From positions 370,703 to 434,702 of the forward strand of contig CAMBFG010000001.1 in NCBI GenBank assembly GCA_945865925.1: DNA of 64,000 bases, read 5' to 3'. This DNA comes from Dehalococcoides mccartyi (GTDB lineage Bacteria > Chloroflexota > Dehalococcoidia > UBA2979). This document shows positions 34,990 through 43,117 of this stretch, piece by piece. A program made the translations under genes and the position numbers. Below the pieces are notes generated by a model. It searched no databases. It worked only from the letters and a program-made list of their open reading frames with translations, and was not told the origin of the DNA. Position 1 is the first letter of the stretch; each line of letters starts with the position of its first letter.

Positions 34990-35727
34990 GTGACCCACCC
35001 CCTCGTGATCTCGCACCGCACCAACATGGGCACGATGCCCGAGAACACGCTCGCGGGCATCGACGCCGCTATCGCCGAGGGCGCCGACGGCGTTGAAATC
35101 GATGTGCGGGCGACGCGCGACGGTAGGGTCGTGCTGTTGCACGACGCCACGCTGAAGCGCACGGCCGGCGACCCACGCGTCCTCGTGGATGTGAGCGCAG
35201 ATGAACTGGCCGCCGTCCGCACCCGGCCGATCCATGGCGTCGTGGCTCAGCCCGTCCCCTCGTTGGCGGAGACGCTCGACCGCGTCGCCGGACGCGTGAT
35301 CCTCGTGATCGAGGTGAAGCAACGGGGGATCCAGGAGGCGGTCGCGGCCGAAGTGCGGGCAGCCGCCGCAGCAGAATGGTGCTGGATCTGGGCCTTCGAC
35401 CCGGAGGTCGCCATCGCCTGCCGAGCCGCCCTGCCGGAGGTGCCGGTGGGCCTCAACCTCTCGCCAGGCTCACTCGAGCGGTACGGGTACACCGGGGACG
35501 CCGTCCCGCTGGCCGTCCGGCAGGGCTTCGCCGCCCTCAGCATGTCCCACGACCTCGTGGATGAGGGCCGCGTCCGCGAGATCCACCGCCGCGGCCTGGC
35601 GGCCTACACCTGGACCGTGGACGAGGTCTCCGACCTCGCCCGGGTGCGGGATGCCGGTGTGGACGCGATCTGCTCCAACTTCCCGCCTCGGGTAGACGCG
35701 GCGATCGGACGCAGCGGCGTGCGCTGA
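34990..35727 (+). CDS. glycerophosphodiester phosphodiesterase
   Basis: A 245-residue GDPD-family TIM-barrel enzyme starting at GTG 34990, hydrolysing glycerophosphodiesters to glycerol-3-phosphate and an alcohol. Motifs: SHRTNMGTMPENTLAGIDAA, where the usual HRG is HRT; GADGVEIDVRATRDGRVVLLHD with the metal-binding Glu, Asp and catalytic His; IEVKQ; and a C-terminal YTWTVDEVSD and DAICSNFP. No signal peptide is seen. It is 25 bp after dprE2, so it may be in the same operon. Confidence 0.9.
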   Translation: MTHPLVISHRTNMGTMPENTLAGIDAAIAEGADGVEIDVRATRDGRVVLLHDATLKRTAGDPRVLVDVSADELAAVRTRPIHGVVAQPVPSLAETLDRVAGRVILVIEVKQRGIQEAVAAEVRAAAAAEWCWIWAFDPEVAIACRAALPEVPVGLNLSPGSLERYGYTGDAVPLAVRQGFAALSMSHDLVDEGRVREIHRRGLAAYTWTVDEVSDLARVRDAGVDAICSNFPPRVDAAIGRSGVR

Positions 35728-35806
35728 GCCTCAACCGTGGATTCGTGAGTAGGGTGTTGGGGTTCCGCGAGCGGGAAGGCGTTGGTACACTCGGTCACCG
35801 ACGCGT

Positions 35807-35882
35807 AGGAGTGTAGCTCAGTTGGAAGAGCAGCGGTCTCCAAAACCGCTGGCCGGGGGTTCGAGTCCCTCCACTCCTGCCA
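35807..35882 (+). tRNA. tRNA-Trp(CCA)
   Basis: Cloverleaf with acceptor AGGAGTG/CACTCCT, D-arm GCTCAGTTGGAAGAGC, anticodon loop CTCCAAA (anticodon CCA), T-arm GGGGG-TTCGAGT, discriminator G and encoded CCA. A TACACT -10-like box is at 35786-35791. Confidence 0.95.
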
Positions 35883-35894
35883 GCGTCGTTCCGG

Positions 35895-35981
35895 GCCCAG
35901 GTGGTGAAATAGGCAGACACGCTGTCTTGAGGGGGCAGTGTCCGTAAGGGCGTATGAGTTCAAATCTCATCCTGGGCACCA
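35895..35981 (+). tRNA. tRNA-Leu(GAG)
   Basis: A long-variable-arm tRNA with acceptor GCCCAGG/CCTGGGC, anticodon stem CTGTC/GGCAG around loop TTGAGGG (anticodon GAG), variable arm with GTCC...GGGC pairing, T-arm ATGAG-TTCAAAT, discriminator A and encoded CCA. It is 12 bp after tRNA-Trp and likely shares its transcript. Confidence 0.93.
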
Positions 35982-36215
35982 ACACACTTTTGTCCGTCGC
36001 ACGGACTATCCGACCTCTGCGCTGACGCCGCTGATCTTCCCGGATCAGGGCTCTGCATGTGGTAACGCATCCGCTTCGTGGCCCGATGCTGTCGCTGTGA
36101 CTGTCGAGATCAACGCGCAACACAACCAGCGCATCACGAATCATCCGAAGCGACACGAGACCTCGCGAGGCCTGACTAGCCCGCACCGGGGGCTCTGTTA
36201 GGATTCGAACAGCGG

Positions 36216-36289
36216 GGCGCCGTAGCCAAGTGGCAAGGCAGAGGTCTGCAAAACCTTCACCGTGGGTTCGATTCCCACCGGCGCCTCCA
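36216..36289 (+). tRNA. tRNA-Cys(GCA)
   Basis: Acceptor GGCGCCG/CGGCGCC, D-arm GCCAAGTGGCAAGGC, anticodon loop CTGCAAA (anticodon GCA), T-arm GTGGG-TTCGATT, discriminator T and encoded CCA. A TAGGAT -10-like box ends 11 bases upstream (36199-36204). The 234 bp before it hold two short hairpins (35992-36006 and 36031-36048) and no gene. Confidence 0.95.
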
Positions 36290-36298
36290 ACGTTCCCC

Positions 36299-36904
36299 TC
36301 ACCCCTCACCCTCGCGCTTCGGCATCGCGTCGCGGGCGAGCCAACTATCGAGGATCCCCTGCCGCCACGCGTCCCAGCGAGGCACGTTCGTGCCTGCCGA
36401 GGCGCGCTGGCGGTACGCCTCCGATAGCACGATGGCGGCCGACACCGACACGTTGAACGACTCCACCATCCCCACCATCGGGATCCAGATCGCGCCGTCC
36501 GCTACCGCCGCCACCTCGTCCGAGCACCCTCGATGCTCGTTCCCGAAGACGATGGCGGCTGGCCCGGTGAAGTCGACGTCCACGAGCGCCTTCGCGCCCT
36601 CGTCGCGGCGCGTGACGTACATCGGGATGCCCTCGGCGTGGAGCGCGTCCACGAGGGCCTGCGGGTCGCTGTGGCGTCGGATCTCCATCCACTGGTGGCT
36701 GGCCGCCGCGACCGTGCGTGCGATCTCCGGCGATGGTTGGTCCGTGTAGAGCAGGTGAACGGTGTGGACGCCGAGGGCGTCGCACGTCCTCAGGATCGCC
36801 GAGGCGTTGTGCGGGTCGCGGATGTGCTCGACCACCACGTGCAGGTCTCGCTGACGGCGCTCGAGGACGGCGCGCATCCGCGCCAGGCGTTCCGGTGTCG
36901 TCAT
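36299..36904 (-). CDS. trmH: tRNA (guanosine-18-2'-O)-methyltransferase, TrmH/SpoU family
   Basis: A 201-residue SPOUT methyltransferase that 2'-O-methylates G18 of tRNA. Motif 1 is EHIRDPHNASAILRTCDALGV, motif 2 is AIVFGNEHRGCSDEV and motif 3, forming the trefoil knot, is IPMVGMVESFNVSVSAAI. Length and the extra C-terminal segment fit TrmH rather than the shorter TrmL. It sits among four tRNA genes and ends 9 bp from the converging tRNA-Cys. Confidence 0.92.
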   Translation of the reverse strand: MTTPERLARMRAVLERRQRDLHVVVEHIRDPHNASAILRTCDALGVHTVHLLYTDQPSPEIARTVAAASHQWMEIRRHSDPQALVDALHAEGIPMYVTRRDEGAKALVDVDFTGPAAIVFGNEHRGCSDEVAAVADGAIWIPMVGMVESFNVSVSAAIVLSEAYRQRASAGTNVPRWDAWRQGILDSWLARDAMPKREGEG

Positions 36905-36966
36905 GTGGCTCCCTCGGCTGCTCTCGCGATACCGAGGCTATACCGCTCTCGTGCGTGCGCCCACCG

Positions 36967-37560
36967 TCAGCCGCCCTCGCGAGCCCCATCGAGGTACGCG
37001 TGCCCGCGAGCGCTGAGCCGGTAGCCGACCTCGAGGCTCTCCGTGAGGCCAAGGGCCTTCAGGCGACGGACGTCCGTCTTGAACGGCAGCGTCTCGCGCA
37101 CCAACCGTTCGGCGAGGTCGCCCGCACGCACGCCCTCCGACTCCGCGATCAGCCGCAGCGTGGCCCGCGTCCACACGCCCGACTTGCCGGTGTCCATCCG
37201 ATCGAGGCGTCGCGTGAGGTCCTCGCGCTCCGAGTCGGAAAGCGCGGCCTGCACCGCTAGCGCCTTCCGAGGATCCGCCAACTCGCCGATGTACCGGAAC
37301 CCGACGAGGGTGAGCGTCGCGCCAGGCTTCGGGGGGATGTTCGCCAGGAGCGCATCGCGCGAAGCGAATCCCGCCCGCCGTGCCACCGAAGTGGTCAGCG
37401 CCGCTTCATCGACCTCGCGCACCTCGGTGACCTCAATCGCCCCACCCGAGTGCAGCCGGTAGCGCCCGCCGACCTTCGCCTGCGGGCGCAGCCAGCGGCG
37501 GACCGAGAGCGTGACCTCGCCGCGCCGGATCGCATCGTGTGAGTCCGAGGTGAACAGCAT
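36967..37560 (-). CDS. ASCH/PUA-like domain protein
   Basis: A 197-residue protein. The N-terminal 60 residues (HDAIRRGEVTLSVRRWLRPQAKVGGRYRL...GAIEVTEV) have the ASCH-like RNA-binding beta-barrel pattern. The C-terminal part has a helical region that resembles a winged helix (SGVWTRATLRLIAESEGVRAGDLAERL) and ends SARGHAYLDGAREGG. It may bind RNA or regulate translation; specific role unknown. It lies between trmH and tRNA-Leu(TAA), 57 bp from the latter. Confidence 0.7.
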   Translation of the reverse strand: MLFTSDSHDAIRRGEVTLSVRRWLRPQAKVGGRYRLHSGGAIEVTEVREVDEAALTTSVARRAGFASRDALLANIPPKPGATLTLVGFRYIGELADPRKALAVQAALSDSEREDLTRRLDRMDTGKSGVWTRATLRLIAESEGVRAGDLAERLVRETLPFKTDVRRLKALGLTESLEVGYRLSARGHAYLDGAREGG

Positions 37561-37617
37561 CGGTCGCGGATTCTACCGCCTAGAATCACCTCGAAGGCCC
37601 CGCGCGGGCCTCGTCGC

Positions 37618-37703
37618 GCCGGGGTGGCGAAATGGCAGACGCAGCGGGCTTAAACCCCGCAGAGGGCAACCTCGTGAGGGTTCGACCCCCTCCCCCGGCA
37701 CCA
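37618..37703 (+). tRNA. tRNA-Leu(TAA)
   Basis: Acceptor GCCGGGG/CCCCGGC, anticodon stem GCGGG/CCCGC around loop CTTAAAC (anticodon TAA), long variable arm AGGGCAACCTCGT, T-arm GAGGG-TTCGACC, discriminator A and encoded CCA. A -10-like TAGAAT is at 37581-37586. Confidence 0.94.
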
Positions 37704-37758
37704 AGCGCGAACACAAGCACCCGAGAGATCGTCCCGGGCACACTTGGGGAGTACAGAC

Positions 37759-38703
37759 ATGGTGTTTGGTTACCGGACGACCGCGCTTGAAGTGGTGCAG
37801 GGCGTGTCGTTGTTTGGCAAACACGCCATCGTCACTGGCGGGTACTCAGGCATCGGCCTGGAAACCGCACGCGCACTGGCCGCCGCGGGCGCCTCAGTCA
37901 CGATCGCGTGCCGCGACCTCGACCGCGCGATCGCGACCGCTACTGAACTCACGCAATCGGTGGGACGAGAGCCGATACAGGCGATGCAACTCGATCTCAG
38001 TTCGCAGGCCAGTGTCGCGGCGTTCGCAGAACAGTATCGAAGCCAACACGATCAACTCCACATCCTCGTCAACAACGCAGCAGTGATGGCATGCCCCTAT
38101 TCGACGACGGTCGATGGCTTCGAGATGCAGTTTGGGACCAACCATCTGGGCCACTTCGCGTTGTTCATGAGTCTGCTTCCGATCCTGCGCGCTGCTCACG
38201 GTGCTCGAGTCGTGTCGTTGAGTTCGACCGGCCACTTCCGCAGCCCGGTGGTCTTCGACGACATCGGTTTCGAGCGTCGGGCGTACGACCCGTGGGACGC
38301 ATACGGGCAGGCCAAGACGGCCTGTGCACTCACCGCGATCGGCATTCAGCAGCGGTACGCGGCAGAGGGAATCGAAGCCTATGCGGTACACCCCGGCGGC
38401 ATCATGACCGCGCTACAACGACACATGACTGCTGAGTCCATACAACGACGTGGTTGGGTTGATGCTGAAGGCAACGTCAACGAGCGATTCAAGACCGTCG
38501 AGCAGGGTGCGTCGACCTCGGTGTGGGCCGCCACTTCGCCAGCACTCACCGGCCGAGGCGGCCAGTACCTGGCAGATTGCAGCGAGGTCGTGATCCACGA
38601 TGAGGCTCCTGCTGACCTCACCGGGGTGATGCGGTACGCGGTGGATCCGGCGCAGGCAGACCGGCTCTGGGAGCTCAGTCTCGCCATGTTGGATCTTGCC
38701 TGA
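37759..38703 (+). CDS. SDR family oxidoreductase (retinol dehydrogenase/WWOX-like)
   Basis: A 314-residue SDR starting at ATG 37759, with GGGGAG eight bases upstream. Features: TGGYSGIGLETA cofactor loop, CRDLDRA, LHILVNNAAVMACP, NHLGHFALFMSLLP, SSTGHF with the catalytic Ser and YGQAKTA with Tyr and Lys, then HPGGIMT. This is the RDH/light-dependent protochlorophyllide-reductase-like branch. It uses more A/T-ending and mixed codons (CAA, GAA, AAC-CAT runs) than its neighbours and lies directly beside a tRNA-Leu gene, so acquisition by transfer is possible. Substrate unknown. Confidence 0.88.
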   Translation: MVFGYRTTALEVVQGVSLFGKHAIVTGGYSGIGLETARALAAAGASVTIACRDLDRAIATATELTQSVGREPIQAMQLDLSSQASVAAFAEQYRSQHDQLHILVNNAAVMACPYSTTVDGFEMQFGTNHLGHFALFMSLLPILRAAHGARVVSLSSTGHFRSPVVFDDIGFERRAYDPWDAYGQAKTACALTAIGIQQRYAAEGIEAYAVHPGGIMTALQRHMTAESIQRRGWVDAEGNVNERFKTVEQGASTSVWAATSPALTGRGGQYLADCSEVVIHDEAPADLTGVMRYAVDPAQADRLWELSLAMLDLA

Positions 38704-38823
38704 ATCACGGGGTCGCGCGGAGCCCGCATCCTACCGGTGCGGCAGCCCCCGACGCACCTTCCGAAGTGCTAAAACTTCCCCACCATGCGGGGCGAGGGGC
38801 CTCGCGCGGGGACGGAGGGCGTC

Positions 38824-39747
38824 GTGGCTCAGGGTGAGGTCGAGTACGAGACGATCATTGTGGAGAAGGAGCGCGGTCGCGCGCGCATCACGCTCAACCG
38901 GCCGGAGAAACTGAACGCGCTTTCGCGGCAACTCCAGGGCGAACTCCGGCAGGCGCTGTGGGACGCGGACCGCGATACACGGGTCCACTCCATCATCCTC
39001 CGAGGCGCCGGCCGCTCGTTCTGTGCCGGCTATGACCTGACGCCGGAGCGCACACTCGCGGGCGAGTCGGCCACTGAGGCGAACCCGTACGCCGATGTGT
39101 ACCGCAAGAACCAGACCTTCGATGACGACGTGTGGCGCATGGAAGAGGCGCAGCGCGACCGCATGACGATCTTCGACATGCACAAGCCCGTCATCGGGCA
39201 AGTGCATGGCTTCTGCGTTGCTGGTGGCACTGACCTCGTCTTCCTCTGTGACATCGTGGTTGCGGCGGAGGACGCGCGCATCGGTTTCCCGCCCGTGCGG
39301 GCGATGGGCGGGCCGCCCGCACACATGTGGACGTACCACGTCGGCCCGCAGTGGGCGAAGTACATGCTGCTCACCGGCGAGTTCGTCACCGGCACCGAGG
39401 CCGAGAAGATCGGACTGGTCTGGAAAGCGGTCCCCGGCGATCGGCTCACCGAAACGGTCGAGGAACTCGCTGACCGTATGGCGATGATCCACCCCGACCT
39501 GCTGGCGGGGAACAAGCGCTCCGTGAACATGGCCCTCGAACTGATGGGGGCGCGCACGATGCAGCGCTTCGCTGCCGAGCAGGACGCGCGCATGCACACC
39601 TCGCCAGGGATGGACGACTGGCGCACGCGCAACCGCGAGCAGGGGCTGAAGGAAGCCCTCGCCTGGCGCGACGGCCGTTTCGCCAGCCCCGAACAGCGCC
39701 GCGAGTGGCAGCAGGAGCACTGGCCGGAGGGCCCGCGCTCATCGTAG
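38824..39747 (+). CDS. enoyl-CoA hydratase/isomerase family protein
   Basis: A crotonase-fold protein of about 307 residues. The start at GTG 38824 is preferred, as GGAGGG lies four bases upstream; ATG 38785 is possible. LNRPEKLNALSRQL and FCAGYDL are the CoA-binding and oxyanion-hole elements. The two classical hydratase Glu are not conserved: the first aligns with Asp in VAGGTDLVFLCD and the second position is Pro/Val (GFPPVRAMGG), so it may not be a simple hydratase. A fused CoA-transferase follows after 10 bp. Confidence 0.85.
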   Translation: MAQGEVEYETIIVEKERGRARITLNRPEKLNALSRQLQGELRQALWDADRDTRVHSIILRGAGRSFCAGYDLTPERTLAGESATEANPYADVYRKNQTFDDDVWRMEEAQRDRMTIFDMHKPVIGQVHGFCVAGGTDLVFLCDIVVAAEDARIGFPPVRAMGGPPAHMWTYHVGPQWAKYMLLTGEFVTGTEAEKIGLVWKAVPGDRLTETVEELADRMAMIHPDLLAGNKRSVNMALELMGARTMQRFAAEQDARMHTSPGMDDWRTRNREQGLKEALAWRDGRFASPEQRREWQQEHWPEGPRSS

Positions 39748-39757
39748 TCCGAGCGCG

Positions 39758-41788
39758 ATGCGATACTCCCTCGGACCGTCGCGGCTCTACTACCTCGATG
39801 CGGATGGGATGCTGATGTCGCCGGACTCCGCCATTCAGCCCGCCGTGACCCCTCGTGCCGCGCTCGATGGCGTCCTCGGAGACATTGAGGTGCGCGTGAG
39901 CGCCAGCGGACTCGCGGCACGCGTCGCCTCGGCGGTGCTCGCCGACCTCGGCGTCCGCGTCGTCGAGGTGAGCAGTGATCAGGCTGCCGACCTCGCCGAG
40001 GCCGGAACACCGACGACCGCAGCCGGAGTCGCCCTCAGTTGGTACGGCCCCACGGGCCGCTGGCGCGACGGCCCGGCAAACGAGGCGGCCGTGAACGCGA
40101 TCGGCGGGGCCGCCCTCGGTCAGTACACATACGGCGTAGTGCCCGCCTACCTCGTCACGCCGTTCGCGCAGACGGCGCAGGGGCTGCTCGCTGCGATCGC
40201 TGTCCTCGCACGCCGGCTCGCGAGCGAGTATCCGACGAGCGATGTCCCCGGCCACGTGAGTGCGCTTCAGGCGTTGTTCTCGCTGCAGGGCGGCGCGTAC
40301 GTCTACGGCTCCGTGCCGGACGAACTGCGCTGGACCCACACCCCTCGAGGCCAATGGCCTTCGTATGCCACGTACCGCTGCTCGGACGGCAAGTGGATCT
40401 TCGTCGGCGCCTCGACGACGCCGTTCATGATCCAGACCTTCCTCACCCTCGGCCTGGACGAGATCCTCGCTGACCCGAAGACGCACGAGGGCCCCCGCGC
40501 GATGCACGGCGAGGGCGCACGCCACATCTGGCGCGCCTGCGAGGCCGCCTTCGCCACCGACACGTCCGAGAGCTGGATCCGTCGCTTCAACGCCGCCGGC
40601 GTCCCGATCGGCCCCGTCCTCACGGTTGAGGAGGCGATCACCCATCCGCAGGTCCGCGCCGAAGGCCTCGTCGACGACGACCTGCGCATCCAGAACCTCG
40701 TGCGCGTCGCGAAACAGTCCGAGGGCCCCGTCCCGCTGAAGCGCAGTGGCCCGCTGCCACTCTCTGGCCTGCGCGTCCTCGAACTGACTGGCTACATCGC
40801 CGGCTCCTACACGGGACGGCTGCTGTCAGACCTCGGTGCCGACGTCGTGAAGGTCGAGCCGCCGGGCGGCGACCCCTTCCGCGCGCTGGGCTACGGCTTC
40901 GCGGGATGGAACTACGACAAACGCGGGCTCACCGTCGATGTCGCGAAGTCCGAGGGGCGTCAGGCGATCCTCGATCTCGCGGGCGTCGCCGACATCTTCG
41001 TCACGAACTATCGAGCCGAGTCGCTGCAGAAGTTCGGACTGACGCGCGACGACATCTTCGAGGTCAACCCCACCGTCATCCACACCTCGATCGCCGCGTT
41101 CGGTGACACCGGCCCGCTCGCCAGTCTGCCGGGGTTCGACCCGATCGTGCAGGGCTTCGTGGGTGTCATGGCACGCCAGGGTGGCGACGACGAGCCCGTA
41201 AAGACGCAGATGGCCGCTACCGACTACATGGCCGCGATGCTCGCAGCACTCGGTGTGATCGCCGCGCGCACTCGACAGCTCGCCGAGGGCGGCGGCTACA
41301 CCGTCACCACCTCACTGCTCGCTTCGGCGACCTCTCTGCTTTTCGAGCCAGTCGAGGCGATCCGTGCCGGCCTGCCCTACCTCACGGGCGGCCGCGACTT
41401 CTCCGGTCCGCATCCCCTCGAGCGGCTGTACGAGGCCATCGATGGTTGGTTCCAGGTCTCCACTCCGCCTGCCGAGCGCGACACGCACCCCGACACCGTC
41501 GCCTATCTCGACGCCCGTGGGACGGACACGGTCGCGCAGGCGATGGCGCGGCTCGCGTCGATGGGTGTGGCCGCCGTGCCGTGTACTTCGCCGCTCGCGA
41601 TGACCTCGGAGCCGCACTTTGACGACAACGGGCTCTGGGTGCGGGTACCAGACGCCGACCTCGGTGAACTGGCATTGCCGGCACCGGTGCTGCGCGGCTC
41701 GCGGCCCCACGGCCGTCCGCCGCGCCTCGGCGAGTCCGCACCACTCGAGGACTGGTGGGCCGCCGTCGCTGCCCGCCGAGGAAGATAG
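39758..41788 (+). CDS. fused two-half family III CoA-transferase (CaiB/BaiF)
   Basis: A 676-residue protein made of two CaiB/BaiF-type halves. The C-terminal half (about 335-676) is complete: GLRVLELTGYIAGSYTGRLLSDLGADVVKVEPPGGDPFR, DKRGLTVDVAKSEG, and the catalytic Asp in MAATDYMAA. The N-terminal half (about 40-325) keeps the fold markers (ASAVLADLGVRVVEV, WYGPTGRW, SDGKWIFVGASTTPF, GVPIGPVLTVEEAITHPQVRAEGLV), but the catalytic Asp is absent in its equivalent segment (TPFAQTAQG). The enzyme probably has one active site per interlocked pair. It is between two crotonase-family genes, in an acyl-CoA operon. Confidence 0.9.
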   Translation: MRYSLGPSRLYYLDADGMLMSPDSAIQPAVTPRAALDGVLGDIEVRVSASGLAARVASAVLADLGVRVVEVSSDQAADLAEAGTPTTAAGVALSWYGPTGRWRDGPANEAAVNAIGGAALGQYTYGVVPAYLVTPFAQTAQGLLAAIAVLARRLASEYPTSDVPGHVSALQALFSLQGGAYVYGSVPDELRWTHTPRGQWPSYATYRCSDGKWIFVGASTTPFMIQTFLTLGLDEILADPKTHEGPRAMHGEGARHIWRACEAAFATDTSESWIRRFNAAGVPIGPVLTVEEAITHPQVRAEGLVDDDLRIQNLVRVAKQSEGPVPLKRSGPLPLSGLRVLELTGYIAGSYTGRLLSDLGADVVKVEPPGGDPFRALGYGFAGWNYDKRGLTVDVAKSEGRQAILDLAGVADIFVTNYRAESLQKFGLTRDDIFEVNPTVIHTSIAAFGDTGPLASLPGFDPIVQGFVGVMARQGGDDEPVKTQMAATDYMAAMLAALGVIAARTRQLAEGGGYTVTTSLLASATSLLFEPVEAIRAGLPYLTGGRDFSGPHPLERLYEAIDGWFQVSTPPAERDTHPDTVAYLDARGTDTVAQAMARLASMGVAAVPCTSPLAMTSEPHFDDNGLWVRVPDADLGELALPAPVLRGSRPHGRPPRLGESAPLEDWWAAVAARRGR

Positions 41789-41797
41789 AGGCCCGCC

Positions 41798-42577
41798 ATC
41801 ACCACATCGCCTGTCCTGCTCACCGAACGTCGAGGCGCCGTCTTCGTGCTCACGCTCAACCGGCCCGAGGTCGGCAACGCCTACAACGACGAACTGCGCT
41901 TCACCTTCCTCGCCACCCTGCGCGAGGCCGAACAGGACAACGACATCCGCGCGGTGGTCGTCACCGGCACCGGCAAGCATTTCTGCTCCGGCGCTGACCT
42001 CTCCGGCGAGGCGGGCCTCACCGCCGAGGGGTACCGCGCGAACTCGCAGCGTTACGACTGGATCTACGAAGTCCAGCGCATGCCCGTCCCCGTCATCGCC
42101 GCCATCGAGGGCTATGCCGCCGGCGCTGGCATGGCGCTCGCGATGGCCTGCGACGTCCGCGTGATGGCGGAGGACAGCCACCTCTTCCCGGCGTTCACGC
42201 AACGCGGCCTCGCACCAGACAGCGGCGTCTCCTGGTTCCTCACCAACATCGTCGGCCCCGGCCAGGCGATGCAGTGGCTGCTGGACGCGCACCGCATCCC
42301 CGCCACCGAAGCCCTCGAAGCGCGGCTCACGCAGCACGTCGTCGCGCCGGGCCAGGCGCTCGCGCGCGCCCTCGAAATCGCCGAGGGCTGGGCGCAAGGG
42401 CCGTCGATCGCGTTCGCCCTCGCGAAGCGGCAGGTGTGGGCGTCGCTCAACGTGACGCTGCCGGAAGCACTCCGCTTCGAGCAGGACAGCCGTTTCCTCA
42501 CCTACCAGACGTACGACCGCATCGAGGGCCGCACCGCCTTCCAGGAGAAGCGTCCCCCGAAGTTCGAGGGTCGCTGA
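41798..42577 (+). CDS. enoyl-CoA hydratase/isomerase family protein with apparent ATC start
   Basis: A crotonase-fold protein of 259 residues if read from ATC 41798. Between the in-frame TAG of the upstream gene (41786-41788) and GTG 41846 there is no ATG, GTG or TTG, yet the codons from 41798 (ThrThrSerProValLeuLeuThrGluArg) form a normal crotonase N-terminus, and AGAGG precedes at seven bases. GTG 41846 would delete the first beta-strand. The body has FCSGADLSGEAG and FAFTQRGLAPDSG-like isomerase features (FPAFTQRGLAPDSG), where Asp replaces the hydratase Glu, as in PaaG-type isomerases. Confidence 0.8.
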   Translation: MTTSPVLLTERRGAVFVLTLNRPEVGNAYNDELRFTFLATLREAEQDNDIRAVVVTGTGKHFCSGADLSGEAGLTAEGYRANSQRYDWIYEVQRMPVPVIAAIEGYAAGAGMALAMACDVRVMAEDSHLFPAFTQRGLAPDSGVSWFLTNIVGPGQAMQWLLDAHRIPATEALEARLTQHVVAPGQALARALEIAEGWAQGPSIAFALAKRQVWASLNVTLPEALRFEQDSRFLTYQTYDRIEGRTAFQEKRPPKFEGR

Positions 42578-42616
42578 CCGTCCGGCTATCATGGGCCTCG
42601 GAAGTGGGGCGACACG

Positions 42617-43117
42617 ATGGCCAAGTCTGAATCCTTCGACATCACGACCGGCTGCGACCTGCAGGAGGTCGACAACGCCGTGAACCAGGCGTTGAAGGAG
42701 ATCACCGGCCGCTACGACTTCAAAGGCGTCAATGTCGAGATCGAGTACGACCGCAAGGCGAGCACGATCGAGATCCACACCACCGACGAATACAAACTCG
42801 ACGCCGCGTGGGACGTACTCCTCGGCCGGCTGATCGCGCGCAAGATCCCGATGAAGAACGTGAAGCGCGGCAAGGCCGAGCCCGCAGGCGGTGACTCCGT
42901 GAAGCAGACCGTCACCCTCGTCCAGGCGATCGACAGCGAGACCGCGAAGAAGATCACCACGTACATCCGCGACCAGAAGTTGAAGAAGGTCCAGTCGCAG
43001 ATTCAGGGCGACGCCGTCCGCGTCTCTGGCCCCACCCGCGATGACCTTCAGGCCGCGATGGCCGCCCTCCGTGAGGAAGACTTCGGCGTCGAACTGACCT
43101 TCGGCAACTACCGCTAG
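42617..43117 (+). CDS. yajQ: YajQ family nucleotide/cyclic-di-GMP-binding protein
   Basis: A 166-residue YajQ/DUF520 protein with two ferredoxin-like domains. It starts MAKSESFDITTGCDLQEVDNAVNQ and has the family segments RYDFKGVNVEIEY, AIDSETAKKITTYIRDQKLKKVQSQIQGDAVRVSGPTRDDLQ (split by loops) and ends ELTFGNYR. YajQ members bind tRNA/nucleotides, and some bind cyclic di-GMP. Its stop overlaps the stop of the converging MFS gene. Confidence 0.95.
   Translation: MAKSESFDITTGCDLQEVDNAVNQALKEITGRYDFKGVNVEIEYDRKASTIEIHTTDEYKLDAAWDVLLGRLIARKIPMKNVKRGKAEPAGGDSVKQTVTLVQAIDSETAKKITTYIRDQKLKKVQSQIQGDAVRVSGPTRDDLQAAMAALREEDFGVELTFGNYR

Noticed and set aside
35938..36201. An 88-codon plus-strand frame starting inside tRNA-Leu(GAG)
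   Set aside because: It starts within a tRNA gene and has no coding-like composition.
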